Positions 46,409 to 55,415 of a DNA stretch of 64,000 nucleotides are shown here, one piece after another. The notes under the pieces are model-generated. The model did not search any database and was not told where the DNA came from. It saw only the letters and a program-made list of their open reading frames with translations. The stretch is from NCBI RefSeq assembly GCF_021026375.1, contig NZ_JAJNDB010000002.1:372001-436000 (forward strand), in the 5' to 3' direction. Every line of letters begins with the position of its first letter. Within the stretch, counting starts at the first letter, position 1. The position numbers and the translations under genes are program-made. The DNA is from Actinomycetospora endophytica (lineage in GTDB: Bacteria > Actinomycetota > Actinomycetes > Mycobacteriales > Pseudonocardiaceae).

Positions 46409-47497
46409 TCAGTCGCGCGGCGGCGGGCCCCAGCCCTCGGTGGAGCGGCGGGTCGCGTGCTCGCGTTCGCGTTCCTCGGTGGTCCAGCCCGCGGTCGGGT
46501 CGGCAGCGGGGGTGGAGCGGGGGAGGGCGCCGGGGTCCGGGCGACCGGTCTCGGCCGCGTCGTCGGGCTCGGGCGGCGGGGCGCCCTCGTACTGCCGCTC
46601 GTCGTCCCAGCCGGTCCGGGCCGTCCGGCCGGCGTGGTCCCGGCCGTCGTCGTATCCGGCGCGGCCGGACCTCGACCGGCCGTACCCGTCGTCGTACGCG
46701 CGGTCGTCATGCCCGGACCGGCCGTACCCGTCGTCGAAAGCGGTCTGCTGCTCCCGGACCTCCTCGACGTGCGCCGCCGCCGCGACCCCCTCGCGCGCGA
46801 GGGAGTGCACGCTCTCGCGCATCGCCCGCGTCGACGCGGCGCGCAGTTCCGAGGAGAAGACCGGCAGCGGGGCGAAGCGGCCGAAGGTGTCGCGGAGGAA
46901 GTGGGCGAGCAGGGTCGCGGTCGAGCGCGAGCGCCACATCGTCCAGCCGACGTAGAGATCCGCCCCGTACGGCTGCACCAGGAGCATTGCGCGCTCACTG
47001 CGCTGCCGGAACAGCAGCACCGGCACCCCCGCGACGGTGCTCGGCGTGACCTCCGCAGGCGTCCGGCGGGCCTGCGCGGCACGGCTGACCCACTGGTACG
47101 CGCCCCGTGCCGCCGCCGCGCGTCCCTCGAGCAGCCGGGAGTACTCCGCGATCGGCTCCTTCGCGGGCGCGAAGAACGACGCGAGCCCGGCCAGGTAGAG
47201 CACCGCGGTCACGGCGGCGATCACGTTCATGATCAGCCGGCCGGTGATCGACGGGCTGGAGGTGCTGGCGAGGTAGTCGAGCAGCAGCCAGATCAGCAGC
47301 AGCACGGTCGGGGAGACGAGGAAGAGCAGCGCGCGGATCAGGTGCGGCGAGAGCATCCGCCACGTGACGACGTCGTCGACGAGCACGTCCGGGTCGCGGT
47401 GCCCGCGTGTTCCCGCGTGGTACCCGTCGTGGGCCTCACGGATCGTCCGCGCCCATCCGTCCTCGGCGCTCTCCGGACTGCCCTTCCCGGCGCTCAT
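46409..47497 (-). CDS. Two-helix membrane protein with Tyr/Gly/Asp-rich tail
   Basis: A 362-aa protein of unknown function. Two membrane helices (~53-77, LLFLVSPTVLLLIWLLLDYLA, split by Pro; ~88-110, VIAAVTAVLYLAGLASFF) are followed by a cytosolic domain (EPIAEYSRLLEGRAAAARGAYQW, VLLFRQRSERAMLLVQPYGADLYVGWTMWRSRSTATLLAHF) and, from ~250, a disordered tail with repeated DDGYGRS/YDDGR units and Glu/Arg at the end. It lies beyond the xseAB genes and could be at the end of that transcript (39-bp gap to xseB). The repeat tail recalls surfaces that phase-separate, but that is speculation. Confidence 0.72.
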   Translation of the reverse strand: MSAGKGSPESAEDGWARTIREAHDGYHAGTRGHRDPDVLVDDVVTWRMLSPHLIRALLFLVSPTVLLLIWLLLDYLASTSSPSITGRLIMNVIAAVTAVLYLAGLASFFAPAKEPIAEYSRLLEGRAAAARGAYQWVSRAAQARRTPAEVTPSTVAGVPVLLFRQRSERAMLLVQPYGADLYVGWTMWRSRSTATLLAHFLRDTFGRFAPLPVFSSELRAASTRAMRESVHSLAREGVAAAAHVEEVREQQTAFDDGYGRSGHDDRAYDDGYGRSRSGRAGYDDGRDHAGRTARTGWDDERQYEGAPPPEPDDAAETGRPDPGALPRSTPAADPTAGWTTEEREREHATRRSTEGWGPPPRD

Positions 47498-47536
47498 GGA
47501 CGCACAGTGTGGCCGACGGGTCCGACCGTCGTGCGA

Positions 47537-47767
47537 CTACTCGCGGGACTCGGCCTCGCGCAGGACGGTCTCCACCCGCTCGCGGGCGCCCGCGAGGTGG
47601 CGCTCACAGGTGCGCGCCAGCGACTCGCCCCGCTCCCACAGCGCCAGCGAGTCCTCCAGGGAGAGCCCACCCGCCTCGAGCTTCGCGACGACGGCCGCCA
47701 GTTCCTCACGGGCCTGCTCGTAGCCCGGCTCGTCGGTGGACGGGTCGGCGTCCTTCTCGGCGGCCAT
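47537..47767 (-). CDS. xseB: Exodeoxyribonuclease VII small subunit
   Basis: A 76-aa helical subunit of exonuclease VII (EPGYEQAREELAAVVAKLEAGGLSLEDSLALWERGESLARTCERHL), the partner of XseA in degrading single-stranded DNA from either end during mismatch repair and damage repair. Length and the KLE.G.LSLE.SL..WE.GE pattern are standard. The ATG at 47767 lies 107 bp downstream of xseA on the same strand, an unusually wide gap that holds a 23-bp palindrome. Confidence 0.93.
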   Translation of the reverse strand: MAAEKDADPSTDEPGYEQAREELAAVVAKLEAGGLSLEDSLALWERGESLARTCERHLAGARERVETVLREAESRE

Positions 47768-47838
47768 GCGGTCCTCCCCTCGGGCGGATCGAGAATGTGG
47801 CGTTGCTGACCCTATCGGCGTGCTGAATTGGATCCTGT

Positions 47839-47861
47839 GTCAGCGATGGCCCATCGCTGAC
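47839..47861. repeat. CATCGCTGAC-family palindrome between xseA and xseB
   Basis: GTCAGCGATGG-C-CCATCGCTGAC is perfect over 11 bp per arm. It sits in the transcript between the two exonuclease VII subunit genes, 13 nt past the xseA stop. Confidence 0.7.
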
Positions 47862-47874
47862 GTTCCGGGGCCCG

Positions 47875-49110
47875 TCACTCGGCCGGCTCCACCCGGGCTC
47901 GCACCGCCCCGTCGGCCAGCCGTACGCGCAGGACGTCCCCCGGCGACGTGTCCTCGGCCGACCGGAGCACCGGCGCCGACACCTCACCGCCCGCCTGCAC
48001 GATCGCGTAGCCCCGCGCGAGCGTCGCGGCCGGCCCGAGCGCGGTGAGCGAGGCGCGCAGGTGCCGCACGTCGGCGTCCCGCTCGCGCAGCCCGCCGTCG
48101 ATCACCCGGCGCCCCCGGACGACGAGCCCGGCCACCTCGTCCTCCCGCGTCGCGACCGCGCGCAGCGGGTCGGCGAGCACCGGTCGGGAGCGCAGCCGCG
48201 CCAGCGCCGCCTCCTCCCGCTCGACCCACGCGTGGAGGGCACGCCGCGCGCGGGTCCGCAGGTGCTCGAGGTGGGCGGTCTCCTCCGCGAGGTCCGGGAC
48301 GATCGACTTGGCGGCGTCGGTCGGGGTCGCGGCGCGCAGGTCGGCGACGTGGTCGACGAGCGGGGTGTCCGGCTCGTGCCCGATGGCGGTCACGACGGGG
48401 GTGCGGCAGCTCGCCACCCCGCGGCACAGCGCCTCGTCGGAGAACGGCAGCAGGTCCTCGACGCTGCCGCCGCCGCGCGCGAGGACGATGACGTCGACGT
48501 CCGGGTCCCGGTCGAGGGTCTCCAACGCGTCGAGGATCTGGGGGACCGCCTGCACGCCCTGGGTGGCGGTGTTGAGGACGCGGAACCGGACCGCGGGCCA
48601 GCGTCCGGTCGCGACGGTGACGACGTCGTGCTCGGCCGCGCTCGCCCGCCCCGTGACGAGCCCGACGCACCCGGGCAGCCGCGGCAGTCGGCGCTTGCGG
48701 GCGGGGTCGAACAGCCCTTCCGCCGCCAGCAGGGCGCGGAGCCGCTCGATCCGGGCGAGCAGTTCGCCGACGCCGACCGCGCGGACCTCGTCGACCCGGA
48801 GCGAGAGGGTGCCGCGCCCGAAGTAGAACGAGAACTTGCCGTGCACGACGACCCGCTGGCCCTCGGCGAGCGGCGGCGCCGCCCCGCGGACGATCTGCGC
48901 GGGGGCGGTGAGCGAGAGGGACACGTCGGCGGCGGGGTCGCGCAACGTCAGGAAGGCGGTCCCCGTCCCGGGGCGGGCGCTGACCTGGGTGAGCTGGCCC
49001 TCCACCCACACCGCCCCGAGACGGTCGATCCACTTCGAGACCTTCAGGGCCACCGTGCGCACCGGCCACGGCGCCTCGGCGGTGGTCGCCGGGTCCGGGT
49101 CCGCACTCAC
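47875..49110 (-). CDS. xseA: Exodeoxyribonuclease VII large subunit
   Basis: A 411-aa catalytic subunit. An N-terminal OB-fold (~10-105, [36 protein letters not shown]) is followed by the exonuclease VII domain ([90 protein letters not shown]) and a coiled C-terminal part ending [15 protein letters not shown]. All key residues of the GGGSxEDL/GHExDxxxxD motifs are present. The GTG at 49110 is the first in-frame start after the upstream gene, 55 bp away. Confidence 0.95.
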   Translation of the reverse strand: MSADPDPATTAEAPWPVRTVALKVSKWIDRLGAVWVEGQLTQVSARPGTGTAFLTLRDPAADVSLSLTAPAQIVRGAAPPLAEGQRVVVHGKFSFYFGRGTLSLRVDEVRAVGVGELLARIERLRALLAAEGLFDPARKRRLPRLPGCVGLVTGRASAAEHDVVTVATGRWPAVRFRVLNTATQGVQAVPQILDALETLDRDPDVDVIVLARGGGSVEDLLPFSDEALCRGVASCRTPVVTAIGHEPDTPLVDHVADLRAATPTDAAKSIVPDLAEETAHLEHLRTRARRALHAWVEREEAALARLRSRPVLADPLRAVATREDEVAGLVVRGRRVIDGGLRERDADVRHLRASLTALGPAATLARGYAIVQAGGEVSAPVLRSAEDTSPGDVLRVRLADGAVRARVEPAE

Positions 49111-49165
49111 GGGTCGAGCTCCCCTGTCGGCGTGCTCATCTCATTGCTGCGTCTCCCGGGTGCGC

Positions 49166-49723
49166 TCACGACTCCGCGGTCAGCGTCGCGATGCGGTTGG
49201 TCAGCATCGTCACGAACGGCGGGCGGTCGGCGTGGGCCGACTCCCACGCGAGCAGTTCGGTGAGCTGGTCGACCGACAGGCTCCGCAGCCGCGCGCGGAG
49301 CTGGGCGATGGTCATCGTCTCGTAGCCGGGCAGGGCGTCCGGGGTGGGCGGCGCCTCCTCGGCCACGCCGATCGGGGTGCCGGTGACGGGGCGGGGGTGC
49401 CCGTTGGTCGCCGCGGCGGACGGCGCGACGGCGGCGTCGTCGAAGGGCGAGCGACGGGGCAGGACGGGCGTCCGGTCGTCGGTGTCGTCGTCGAAACGCG
49501 CCCAGGAAGGGGCCTCCTCCACCGGCCGGGCGCCCTCGAGAGCGGTGTCGCCCTTGATGGCCAGCTCGGTGACGACCTGCTGCGCGCGCATCGAGAGCTG
49601 CAGCACCTGGCTCGCGGCCGTGATCGGCAGACCCACGATCGTGCGGGGGAGGGCCTGCACCTCCTCGACCGCGGTCACGACCAGACCGGCGGCGACGCGC
49701 ACCGGGAACGGGAGGGAACTCAT
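49166..49723 (-). CDS. Rv1109c-like protein (lipid-droplet-associated family)
   Basis: A 185-aa protein. The N-terminal ~60 residues (MSSLPFPVRVAAGLVVTAVEEVQALPRTIVGLPITAASQVLQLSMRAQQ) are amphipathic and hydrophobic without a clean membrane span, as expected for a surface lipid-droplet binder. A variable linker follows, and the conserved C-terminus PGYETMTIAQLRARLRSLSVDQLTELLAWESAHADRPPFVTMLTNRI. I recall relatives being annotated as lipid-droplet-associated; that role is not visible in the sequence itself. It is next to xseA in mycobacteria too. Divergent from ispH, with 111 bp between the starts. Confidence 0.75.
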   Translation of the reverse strand: MSSLPFPVRVAAGLVVTAVEEVQALPRTIVGLPITAASQVLQLSMRAQQVVTELAIKGDTALEGARPVEEAPSWARFDDDTDDRTPVLPRRSPFDDAAVAPSAAATNGHPRPVTGTPIGVAEEAPPTPDALPGYETMTIAQLRARLRSLSVDQLTELLAWESAHADRPPFVTMLTNRIATLTAES

Positions 49724-49822
49724 GGCAGACACCCTGCCAGCCCACGACGCGGCTGTGCGAATCCCCACGGCGTGGGGCACGTCGCGGACCGCGCAGGGAC
49801 GGCTCGCGGGGCTCTCGGCCCG

Positions 49823-49828
49823 TAGGCT
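49823..49828 (+). promoter_or_regulatory. -10-like TAGGCT of ispH
   Basis: TAGGCT ends 6 nt before the ATG at 49835; no ribosome binding site is present. Confidence 0.5.
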
Positions 49829-49834
49829 CGGGGC

Positions 49835-50857
49835 ATGTCCGTCTCCCCGGGACCCGACACCACCACCGTCGAGAACGCCGGCGACCCCGACGGCGCCGAC
49901 GGGACCCGGCGGGTGCTCCTCGCCAAGCCGCGCGGCTACTGCGCAGGCGTCGACCGGGCCGTCATCGCCGTCGAGAAGGCGCTCGAGACGTACGGCCCAC
50001 CGGTGTACGTGCGCAAGGAGATCGTGCACAACCGACACGTGGTGACGACGCTCGCCGATCGCGGCGCGGTCTTCGTCGAGGAGACGGACGAGGTGCCCGA
50101 GGGCGCCACGGTCGTCTTCTCCGCGCACGGCGTCTCGCCCCAGGTCCACTCGCAGGCCCGCGAGCGCGAGCTGCGGACCATCGACGCGACCTGCCCCCTG
50201 GTCACCAAGGTCCACCAGGAGGCCAAGCGCTTCGCCCGCGACGACTACGACATCCTGCTCATCGGCCACGAGGGTCACGAGGAGGTCGAGGGCACCTCCG
50301 GCGAGGCCCCGCAGAACATCCAGGTCGTCGACGGGCCCGGCGCGGTCGACTCCGTCGAGGTCCGGGACCCCGAGAAGGTCATCTGGCTCTCCCAGACGAC
50401 GCTGTCGGTCGACGAGACCATGCAGACGGTCGCCGCACTGCGCGAGCGCTTCCCGGCGATCTCCGACCCGCCGTCGGACGACATCTGCTACGCCACCCAG
50501 AACCGTCAGGTCGCGGTCAAGGCGATGGCCCCGCAGTGCGACCTCGTCGTGGTCGTCGGCTCGAAGAACTCGTCGAACTCGGTGCGCCTGGTCGAGGTCG
50601 CGCTGCAGGCCGGCGCCCGGGACTCGCACCTCGTCGACCACGCCGGTGAGATCGACGAGCGCTGGCTCGAGGGTGTGACGACGGTCGGCGTCACCAGCGG
50701 GGCCTCGGTGCCCGAGATCCTCGTCGGCGACGTGCTTCACTGGCTCGCCGACCGCGGGTACGCCGAGGTCGAGGAGATCACGACGGCGAACGAGAAGCTC
50801 ACCTTCTCGCTGCCGCGCGAGCTCAAGCGCGACATGAAGCCCGACGCCGTGCGCTGA
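49835..50857 (+). CDS. ispH: 4-hydroxy-3-methylbut-2-enyl diphosphate reductase
   Basis: A 340-aa Fe-S enzyme, last step of the MEP isoprenoid pathway, giving IPP and DMAPP. The three cluster cysteines are Cys36 (PRGYCAGV), Cys120 (DATCPLV) and Cys218 (DDICYATQN); substrate contacts include [15 protein letters not shown] and KNSSNSVRL. The first ~24 residues are a disordered extension. It supplies precursors used by the prenyl synthase at 33413, although the genes are 16 kb apart. The leaderless-type start at ATG 49835 is well placed. Corresponds to LytB2 in mycobacteria. Confidence 0.96.
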   Translation: MSVSPGPDTTTVENAGDPDGADGTRRVLLAKPRGYCAGVDRAVIAVEKALETYGPPVYVRKEIVHNRHVVTTLADRGAVFVEETDEVPEGATVVFSAHGVSPQVHSQARERELRTIDATCPLVTKVHQEAKRFARDDYDILLIGHEGHEEVEGTSGEAPQNIQVVDGPGAVDSVEVRDPEKVIWLSQTTLSVDETMQTVAALRERFPAISDPPSDDICYATQNRQVAVKAMAPQCDLVVVVGSKNSSNSVRLVEVALQAGARDSHLVDHAGEIDERWLEGVTTVGVTSGASVPEILVGDVLHWLADRGYAEVEEITTANEKLTFSLPRELKRDMKPDAVR

Positions 50858-50902
50858 GGCGTAGCCGGGAAGAGCCGCAGCGGGAAGAGGCGCTCCGGAC
50901 GG

Positions 50903-52054
50903 TCAGCGCGAACGGTCGTCCGGGCGGCGCTCCCGCACCGGGTGCACCCCGGGCGGGGGCTGCCCCGGACCGCCACGGCGCTCCTGTTCCTCGCGCAGCC
51001 GCTCCTCGCGCATCCGGTCCTCCCGGGTGCGCGGGCCCGGTGCGCCCCGGCCCGGAGCCGGGGCGGGCGCGGGTGCGGGTCGCTCGGGTGCCGGGCGCTC
51101 GGACTTCGGGACGGCGCGGCCCGGGCTGCGCTGGGCGGGCGCGGCCGACCCGTCGCGGTCGGGCTTGGCCGGCGGCGGAGAGCTGCGCTGGGCCGCGGGT
51201 CGCGGCTCGTCACGGTCCGGCTTGGGAGCAGGCGGGTTGGGGTTGGCCGCGGGACGCCGCTCGGCGCCGTCACCGCGCGCGGGCTGACGCTGTGCGCGGT
51301 CACGCTCCGCGAGCTCCCGGTCCCGGCGCTCCCGCTCGGTGCGCTCGCGCTCGGCGCGTTCCCGTTCGGCGCGCTCCCGCTCGCCGTTCTCCCGGTCCCG
51401 TTCCGCCCGGGCACGCTCCTGGGCGCGGCGCCGGTCGCGCTCGGCCTGCTCGCGCTCGGTGTCCCGCCGATCGCGGTCCTCCCGAGCCGCCGGCGCGCGG
51501 TCCCGCGACGAGGCGCCGCCGGACTTCCCGCGGTCACGTCCCGCCGCCGGCTGCGGGCCGCCACGCGCCGGCTCGCAACGGGCGTCGGCGTCGTCGCCGG
51601 GGCGCTGCCAGCGCTGGACACGCATCCGGATCAGACCGATGGCGACGCACACCACCGTGGTGATCGCCATCGCCGGGAACCCGTTGATCAGCGGCGCGCC
51701 GATGGCGAGCGCGCTGGACACCACGCCCCCGGAGGCCGGCAGCGACCCGGTCGCCGCGACCGCCACCGGCACCGAGACGGCCAGGAGCAGGGGCGGCTGG
51801 ACCATCGGTACGAAGAGGCCACGCCGCTGGGCGAGGAGGGTGGCGAGCACGCACCCGCCGGGGTACGCGGCCATGAAGACCACCCCGAGAGCACCGGAGC
51901 GGACCACGTCGATCGCGACCCCGCCCGCGGTGAGGACCAGCGCGAGCAGGAGGACCGCCCACCAGCGCATGCCCAGGACCCCCGGGAACACGGAAGCATC
52001 CCCGACATCGGGGGAGCTCGACGACGGCACCGCGTCGTCCCGCATGGTGGTCAC
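50903..52054 (-). CDS. DUF6542-type membrane protein with long Arg/Glu-rich tail
   Basis: A 383-aa protein. Four or so membrane helices occupy ~27-145 (MRWWAVLLLALVLTAGGVAID, VVFMAAYPGGCVLATLLA, PPLLLAVSVPVAVAA, MAITTVVCVAIGLI). From ~185 a cytosolic tail is built of charged repeats (EREQAERDRRRAQERARA, ERERAERERAERERTERE), then Pro/Ala-rich sequence. The GTG at 52054 follows TACCGT (52067-52062, minus strand) by 7 nt, so leaderless. The membrane part matches the family beside ispH in actinobacteria (Rv1111c position). Function unknown; the tail may form a single alpha-helix rod. Confidence 0.8.
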   Translation of the reverse strand: MTTMRDDAVPSSSSPDVGDASVFPGVLGMRWWAVLLLALVLTAGGVAIDVVRSGALGVVFMAAYPGGCVLATLLAQRRGLFVPMVQPPLLLAVSVPVAVAATGSLPASGGVVSSALAIGAPLINGFPAMAITTVVCVAIGLIRMRVQRWQRPGDDADARCEPARGGPQPAAGRDRGKSGGASSRDRAPAAREDRDRRDTEREQAERDRRRAQERARAERDRENGERERAERERAERERTERERRDRELAERDRAQRQPARGDGAERRPAANPNPPAPKPDRDEPRPAAQRSSPPPAKPDRDGSAAPAQRSPGRAVPKSERPAPERPAPAPAPAPGRGAPGPRTREDRMREERLREEQERRGGPGQPPPGVHPVRERRPDDRSR

Positions 52055-52156
52055 CCGATCAACGGTAGCGGTCCCTTCTCGCCGATCCGGGCCCCCTCGG
52101 GACGCCACGGCACGCCTGGGTTGCAGATCGTCCCCGTCCGGACGGCGCCGTCCGGT

Positions 52157-53572
52157 TCAGCCGGTCAAGCGGTGCACCCCCGCTCCGCCCGACGACGGGG
52201 TGTCGGGCTCCTCCTCGTCCCCGGGTTCGGGCGGCCCGTACCCGCGGTCCACACCGTCCTCGCCGGTCAGCTCGGGGGCGCCCGGCACCCGGGCCCGCCG
52301 GTCGACCTGCTCCACCTCGTCGAGCGTGCCCCGGGTCACCGACAGCTCGGAGAACCGGCGGGCCGTGACGAGGACCCGGGACTCCAGCGAGCCGACCGTG
52401 TCGTTGTAGGCCCGCACGCCCGCGTCCAGCGAGCGACCCAGCTTGCCGAGGTGCCCGCCGAGGGTGGACAGCCGGGCGTGCAGCTCGCGTCCGAGGGTGT
52501 GGATCTCGGCCGCGTCCCGGGCCAGCGACTCCTGACGCCACGCGAAGCCCACGGTGCGCAGCAGCGCGATGAGCGTCGTCGGGGTGGCGACCACCACATC
52601 CGCGGAGAACGCGTGCTCCAGCAGCCCCGGGTCGGCCTCGAGCGCCGCGGAGAGGAACACCTCGCCGGGCACGAACATGACGACGAACTCCGGCGTGGGG
52701 TCGAACGAGCGCCAGTAGGCCTTCGCCGAGAGGGCGTCGACGTGGGTCCGGAGTTGCCGGGCGTGGGCCAGGGACCGCTCGCGCCGTCCGCTCTCGTCGG
52801 CGGCCTCGAGCGAGTCGAGGTAGGCCTCGCACGGCACCTTGGCATCGACGACCACGTGCTTGCCGCCCGCGAGGTGCACCACGAGGTCCGGCCGCTGCCC
52901 CGACCCCTCGGCGCCCGCGGTGGACTGCGTGGTGAAGTCGCAGTGCTCGACCATCCCGGCGAGGTGCACGACCCGCTCGAGTTGCATCTCGCCCCAGCGC
53001 CCCCGCACGTGCGGGGTGCGCAGCGCCGTCGTCAGGGCCCGCGTCTCGCCCGCCACCCCGCGCGCCGACTCCGCCACCGCCCCGACCTGCTCGCGCAGCC
53101 CCGCGAAGGCGGCCTCGCGCTCGGACTCGGCGCTGCGCATCTGGTTCTCCAGGCGCTGCAGCGTCGACGCGACCGGATCGAGGAGCGAGGACATCGCCTG
53201 CTGCCGGGCGCCGGCGTCCGCATGCGCGGATGAGGCCAGGGCCCCCGTCACCTCGCGCATCCGCGACTCCGCGAGCCGCGCGAAGCTCTCCGAGTTCGCC
53301 GCCAGCGCCTCGCCGGACAGGGACGCGAACGCCTCCCGGACGGCGGCGTCACGACGCTCCTCGGTGGCCTCCCGGTCCGCGGCGGAGCGGCGCTCGGCGT
53401 CCAGCTCCGCCCGGGCGGCGGACGCGGCGGCGCCGGACCGGCGGACCGCCTCGGCGACCGCGGCCTCCTGGCGGGCAGCGGCGAACCGGCTCGCCACGAC
53501 CGCGCCGCCCAGGGCGCCCAGCAGCGCCCCGAGCAACAGGCCGAGCAGGACGCCCTCGCCGGTGATCGTCAT
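52157..53572 (-). CDS. rmuC: DNA recombination protein RmuC
   Basis: A 471-aa protein limiting rearrangements at repeats. One N-terminal membrane helix (~7-30, GVLLGLLLGALLGALGGAVVA), a long coiled coil (~30-180), then the RmuC nuclease-like domain (~185-400: RGRWGEMQLERVVHLAGMVEHCDF, RPDLVVHLAGGKHVVVDAKVPCEAYL, PEFVVMFVPGEVFLSAAL, VVVATPTTLIALLRTVGFAWRQE) with the DxK core of a PD-(D/E)XK fold. It keeps all family blocks. The ATG at 53572 is the clear start. It is followed by the DUF6542 gene on the same strand (102 bp) and preceded by the Ogt-like gene (48 bp). Confidence 0.92.
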   Translation of the reverse strand: MTITGEGVLLGLLLGALLGALGGAVVASRFAAARQEAAVAEAVRRSGAAASAARAELDAERRSAADREATEERRDAAVREAFASLSGEALAANSESFARLAESRMREVTGALASSAHADAGARQQAMSSLLDPVASTLQRLENQMRSAESEREAAFAGLREQVGAVAESARGVAGETRALTTALRTPHVRGRWGEMQLERVVHLAGMVEHCDFTTQSTAGAEGSGQRPDLVVHLAGGKHVVVDAKVPCEAYLDSLEAADESGRRERSLAHARQLRTHVDALSAKAYWRSFDPTPEFVVMFVPGEVFLSAALEADPGLLEHAFSADVVVATPTTLIALLRTVGFAWRQESLARDAAEIHTLGRELHARLSTLGGHLGKLGRSLDAGVRAYNDTVGSLESRVLVTARRFSELSVTRGTLDEVEQVDRRARVPGAPELTGEDGVDRGYGPPEPGDEEEPDTPSSGGAGVHRLTG

Positions 53573-53620
53573 GGCGATGACGTTGCCAGAGGGGTCCGAC
53601 AGCCTCGGGCGCCTCGCCGG

Positions 53621-54229
53621 TCAGGCGTCGGTCGTCGACCCGACCGCGTCGGACGTCTCCGGGGTCTCCGGAGCGTCGGGGGTCTCCGCCGCGAGGTCCG
53701 CGGCCGCGTGCGCCGACTCGGCCGCGATCAGGGCCTCCTTCACCGACAGGCCCCAGCGGAAGCCGCCGAGCGAGCCGTCGCCGCGCCGGATGCGGTGGTC
53801 GGGCACGAAGAGCCCGATGGCGTTGCGCTGGCACGCCTGCCCCGCGCTCCGCGGCGCGAACGGGCGCCCCGCCCGCAGGGCCAGCTCGCTGTAGGACAAC
53901 GTCGATCCGGCCGGGATCTCGCGCATGCGCGCCCACGCCGCCTGCAGGAACTCGCTGCCGTACTGGTGCACCGGCAGCGTCGCGACCGGACCGGGGTCGC
54001 CGTAGTGGAAGGCGGTCACGGCGGCCGTCACCGCGCCGAGCTCGGGGCGCTCGACGATCTCCGGGGGCCGCAGCGTCGGGTGCACGAGCGGCAGGACCTC
54101 GTCGTCGGGAGCCGTCGTCCACCCGGCCGCGAGGACGACGCCGTCGGCGTCGACGACGACGGTGAACGGGCCGAACGGGGTGTCGAGGGTGGCGCGGGCG
54201 CCGGGACGGGTGTGGGGGGTGTCGGTCAT
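53621..54229 (-). CDS. Ogt/MGMT homologue with Cys-to-Asp active site
   Basis: A 202-aa protein of the O6-alkylguanine-DNA alkyltransferase fold: N-terminal domain (~10-85) and the helix-turn-helix domain (FLQAAWARMREIPAGSTLSYSELALRAG, then RSAGQACQRNAIGLFVPDHRIRRGDGSLGGFRWGLSVKEALI, split here). The methyl-accepting motif PCHR is PDHR, Asp144 (codon GAC, two changes from Cys), so suicide alkyl transfer is impossible. The Arg finger position and HRI...GSLGGF block remain, so DNA binding and base flipping may persist, as in ATL proteins, where Cys is Trp. It may flag lesions for excision repair. Divergent from ychF, 112 bp between starts. Confidence 0.85.
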   Translation of the reverse strand: MTDTPHTRPGARATLDTPFGPFTVVVDADGVVLAAGWTTAPDDEVLPLVHPTLRPPEIVERPELGAVTAAVTAFHYGDPGPVATLPVHQYGSEFLQAAWARMREIPAGSTLSYSELALRAGRPFAPRSAGQACQRNAIGLFVPDHRIRRGDGSLGGFRWGLSVKEALIAAESAHAAADLAAETPDAPETPETSDAVGSTTDA

Positions 54230-54327
54230 CGGGGCCTCCGAGGGTCGGGAGTGGTTCTCGGGGGCTTGGACGCAGCCGGGGCCCGTTCGGCTCCCTCCGG
54301 TTTCCGGGGAGTGCCGGGGCCGGTCTC

Positions 54328-54333
54328 TAGACT
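54328..54333 (+). promoter_or_regulatory. -10-like TAGACT of ychF
   Basis: TAGACT ends 8 nt before the GTG at 54342; no ribosome binding site is present. Confidence 0.5.
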
Positions 54334-54341
54334 GGTCGACC

Positions 54342-55415
54342 GTGAGCCTGACCCTCGGCATCGTCGGGCTGCCCAACGTGGGCAAGTCGACGATGTTCAA
54401 CGCCCTGACCCGCAACGACGTCCTCGCGGCGAACTACCCGTTCGCCACGATCGAGCCGAACGTCGGTGTGGTGCCGCTGCGCGATCCGAGGCTGGATCGG
54501 CTCTCCGAGATGTTCTCGTCGGAGAAGATCGTCCCGGCGACGGTGTCGTTCGTGGACATCGCCGGGATCGTCGCCGGCGCGAGCGAGGGCGCCGGGCTCG
54601 GCAACAAGTTCCTCGCGAACATCCGCGAGGCGGACGCGATCTGCCAGGTGGTGCGCGTCTTCGACGACGACGACGTGGTGCACGTCGACGGCCGGGTGGA
54701 CCCGGGCTCGGACATCGAGACCATCGCCACCGAGCTCGTCCTCGCCGACCTCCAGACCCTGGAGAAGGCGATCCCGCGTCTCGAGAAGGAGGCGCGGACG
54801 AAGAAGGAGAACCGCCCCGCACATGACGAGGCGGTCGCCGCGCAGACGGTGCTGAACGAGGGCCGGACGCTCTTCTCGGCGGGCATGAACTCGGCCCTGC
54901 TGCGGGAGCTGAACCTGCTCACCGTCAAGCCGTTCCTCTACGTGTTCAACGCCGACGAGGGCGTGCTCACCGACGACGCGCGCCGCAAGGAGCTCGCGGA
55001 GCTGGTCGCGCCCGCGGAGTCGGTGTTCCTCGACGCGAAGGTCGAGTCGGAGCTGCTCGAGCTGGACGCGGAGTCGGCCACCGAGCTGCTCGAGTCGATC
55101 GGCCAGGCGGAGCCCGGCCTCGACGCGCTGGCGCGGGCCGGCTTCCGGACGCTGGGGCTGCAGACCTATCTGACGGCCGGGCCGAAGGAGTCGCGGGCCT
55201 GGACGATCCCGATCGGTGCCACCGCCCCCGAGGCGGCCGGGGTCATCCACACCGACTTCCAGAAGGGCTTCATCAAGGCCGAGATCGTCTCCTACGACGA
55301 CCTCGTGGCCGCCGGGTCGATGAACGCCGCCAAGAACGCGGGGAAGGTCCGCATGGAGGGGAAGGACTACGTCATGCACGACGGCGACGTGGTCGAGTTC
55401 CGCTTCAACGTGTGA
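54342..55415 (+). CDS. ychF: Ribosome-binding ATPase YchF
   Basis: A 357-aa Obg-family P-loop protein that binds ATP rather than GTP and associates with ribosomes. P-loop GLPNVGKST at residues 9-17, switch G3 VDIAGIVAGASEGAGLGNKFL, the altered G4 motif NADE (not NKxD), a coiled coil, and a C-terminal TGS domain (AWTIPIGATAPEAAGVIHTDFQKGFIKAEI). It is conserved and of normal length. It marks the end of the syntenic backbone; the DNA after its stop is lower in GC and lacks clear genes. Confidence 0.96.
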   Translation: MSLTLGIVGLPNVGKSTMFNALTRNDVLAANYPFATIEPNVGVVPLRDPRLDRLSEMFSSEKIVPATVSFVDIAGIVAGASEGAGLGNKFLANIREADAICQVVRVFDDDDVVHVDGRVDPGSDIETIATELVLADLQTLEKAIPRLEKEARTKKENRPAHDEAVAAQTVLNEGRTLFSAGMNSALLRELNLLTVKPFLYVFNADEGVLTDDARRKELAELVAPAESVFLDAKVESELLELDAESATELLESIGQAEPGLDALARAGFRTLGLQTYLTAGPKESRAWTIPIGATAPEAAGVIHTDFQKGFIKAEIVSYDDLVAAGSMNAAKNAGKVRMEGKDYVMHDGDVVEFRFNV

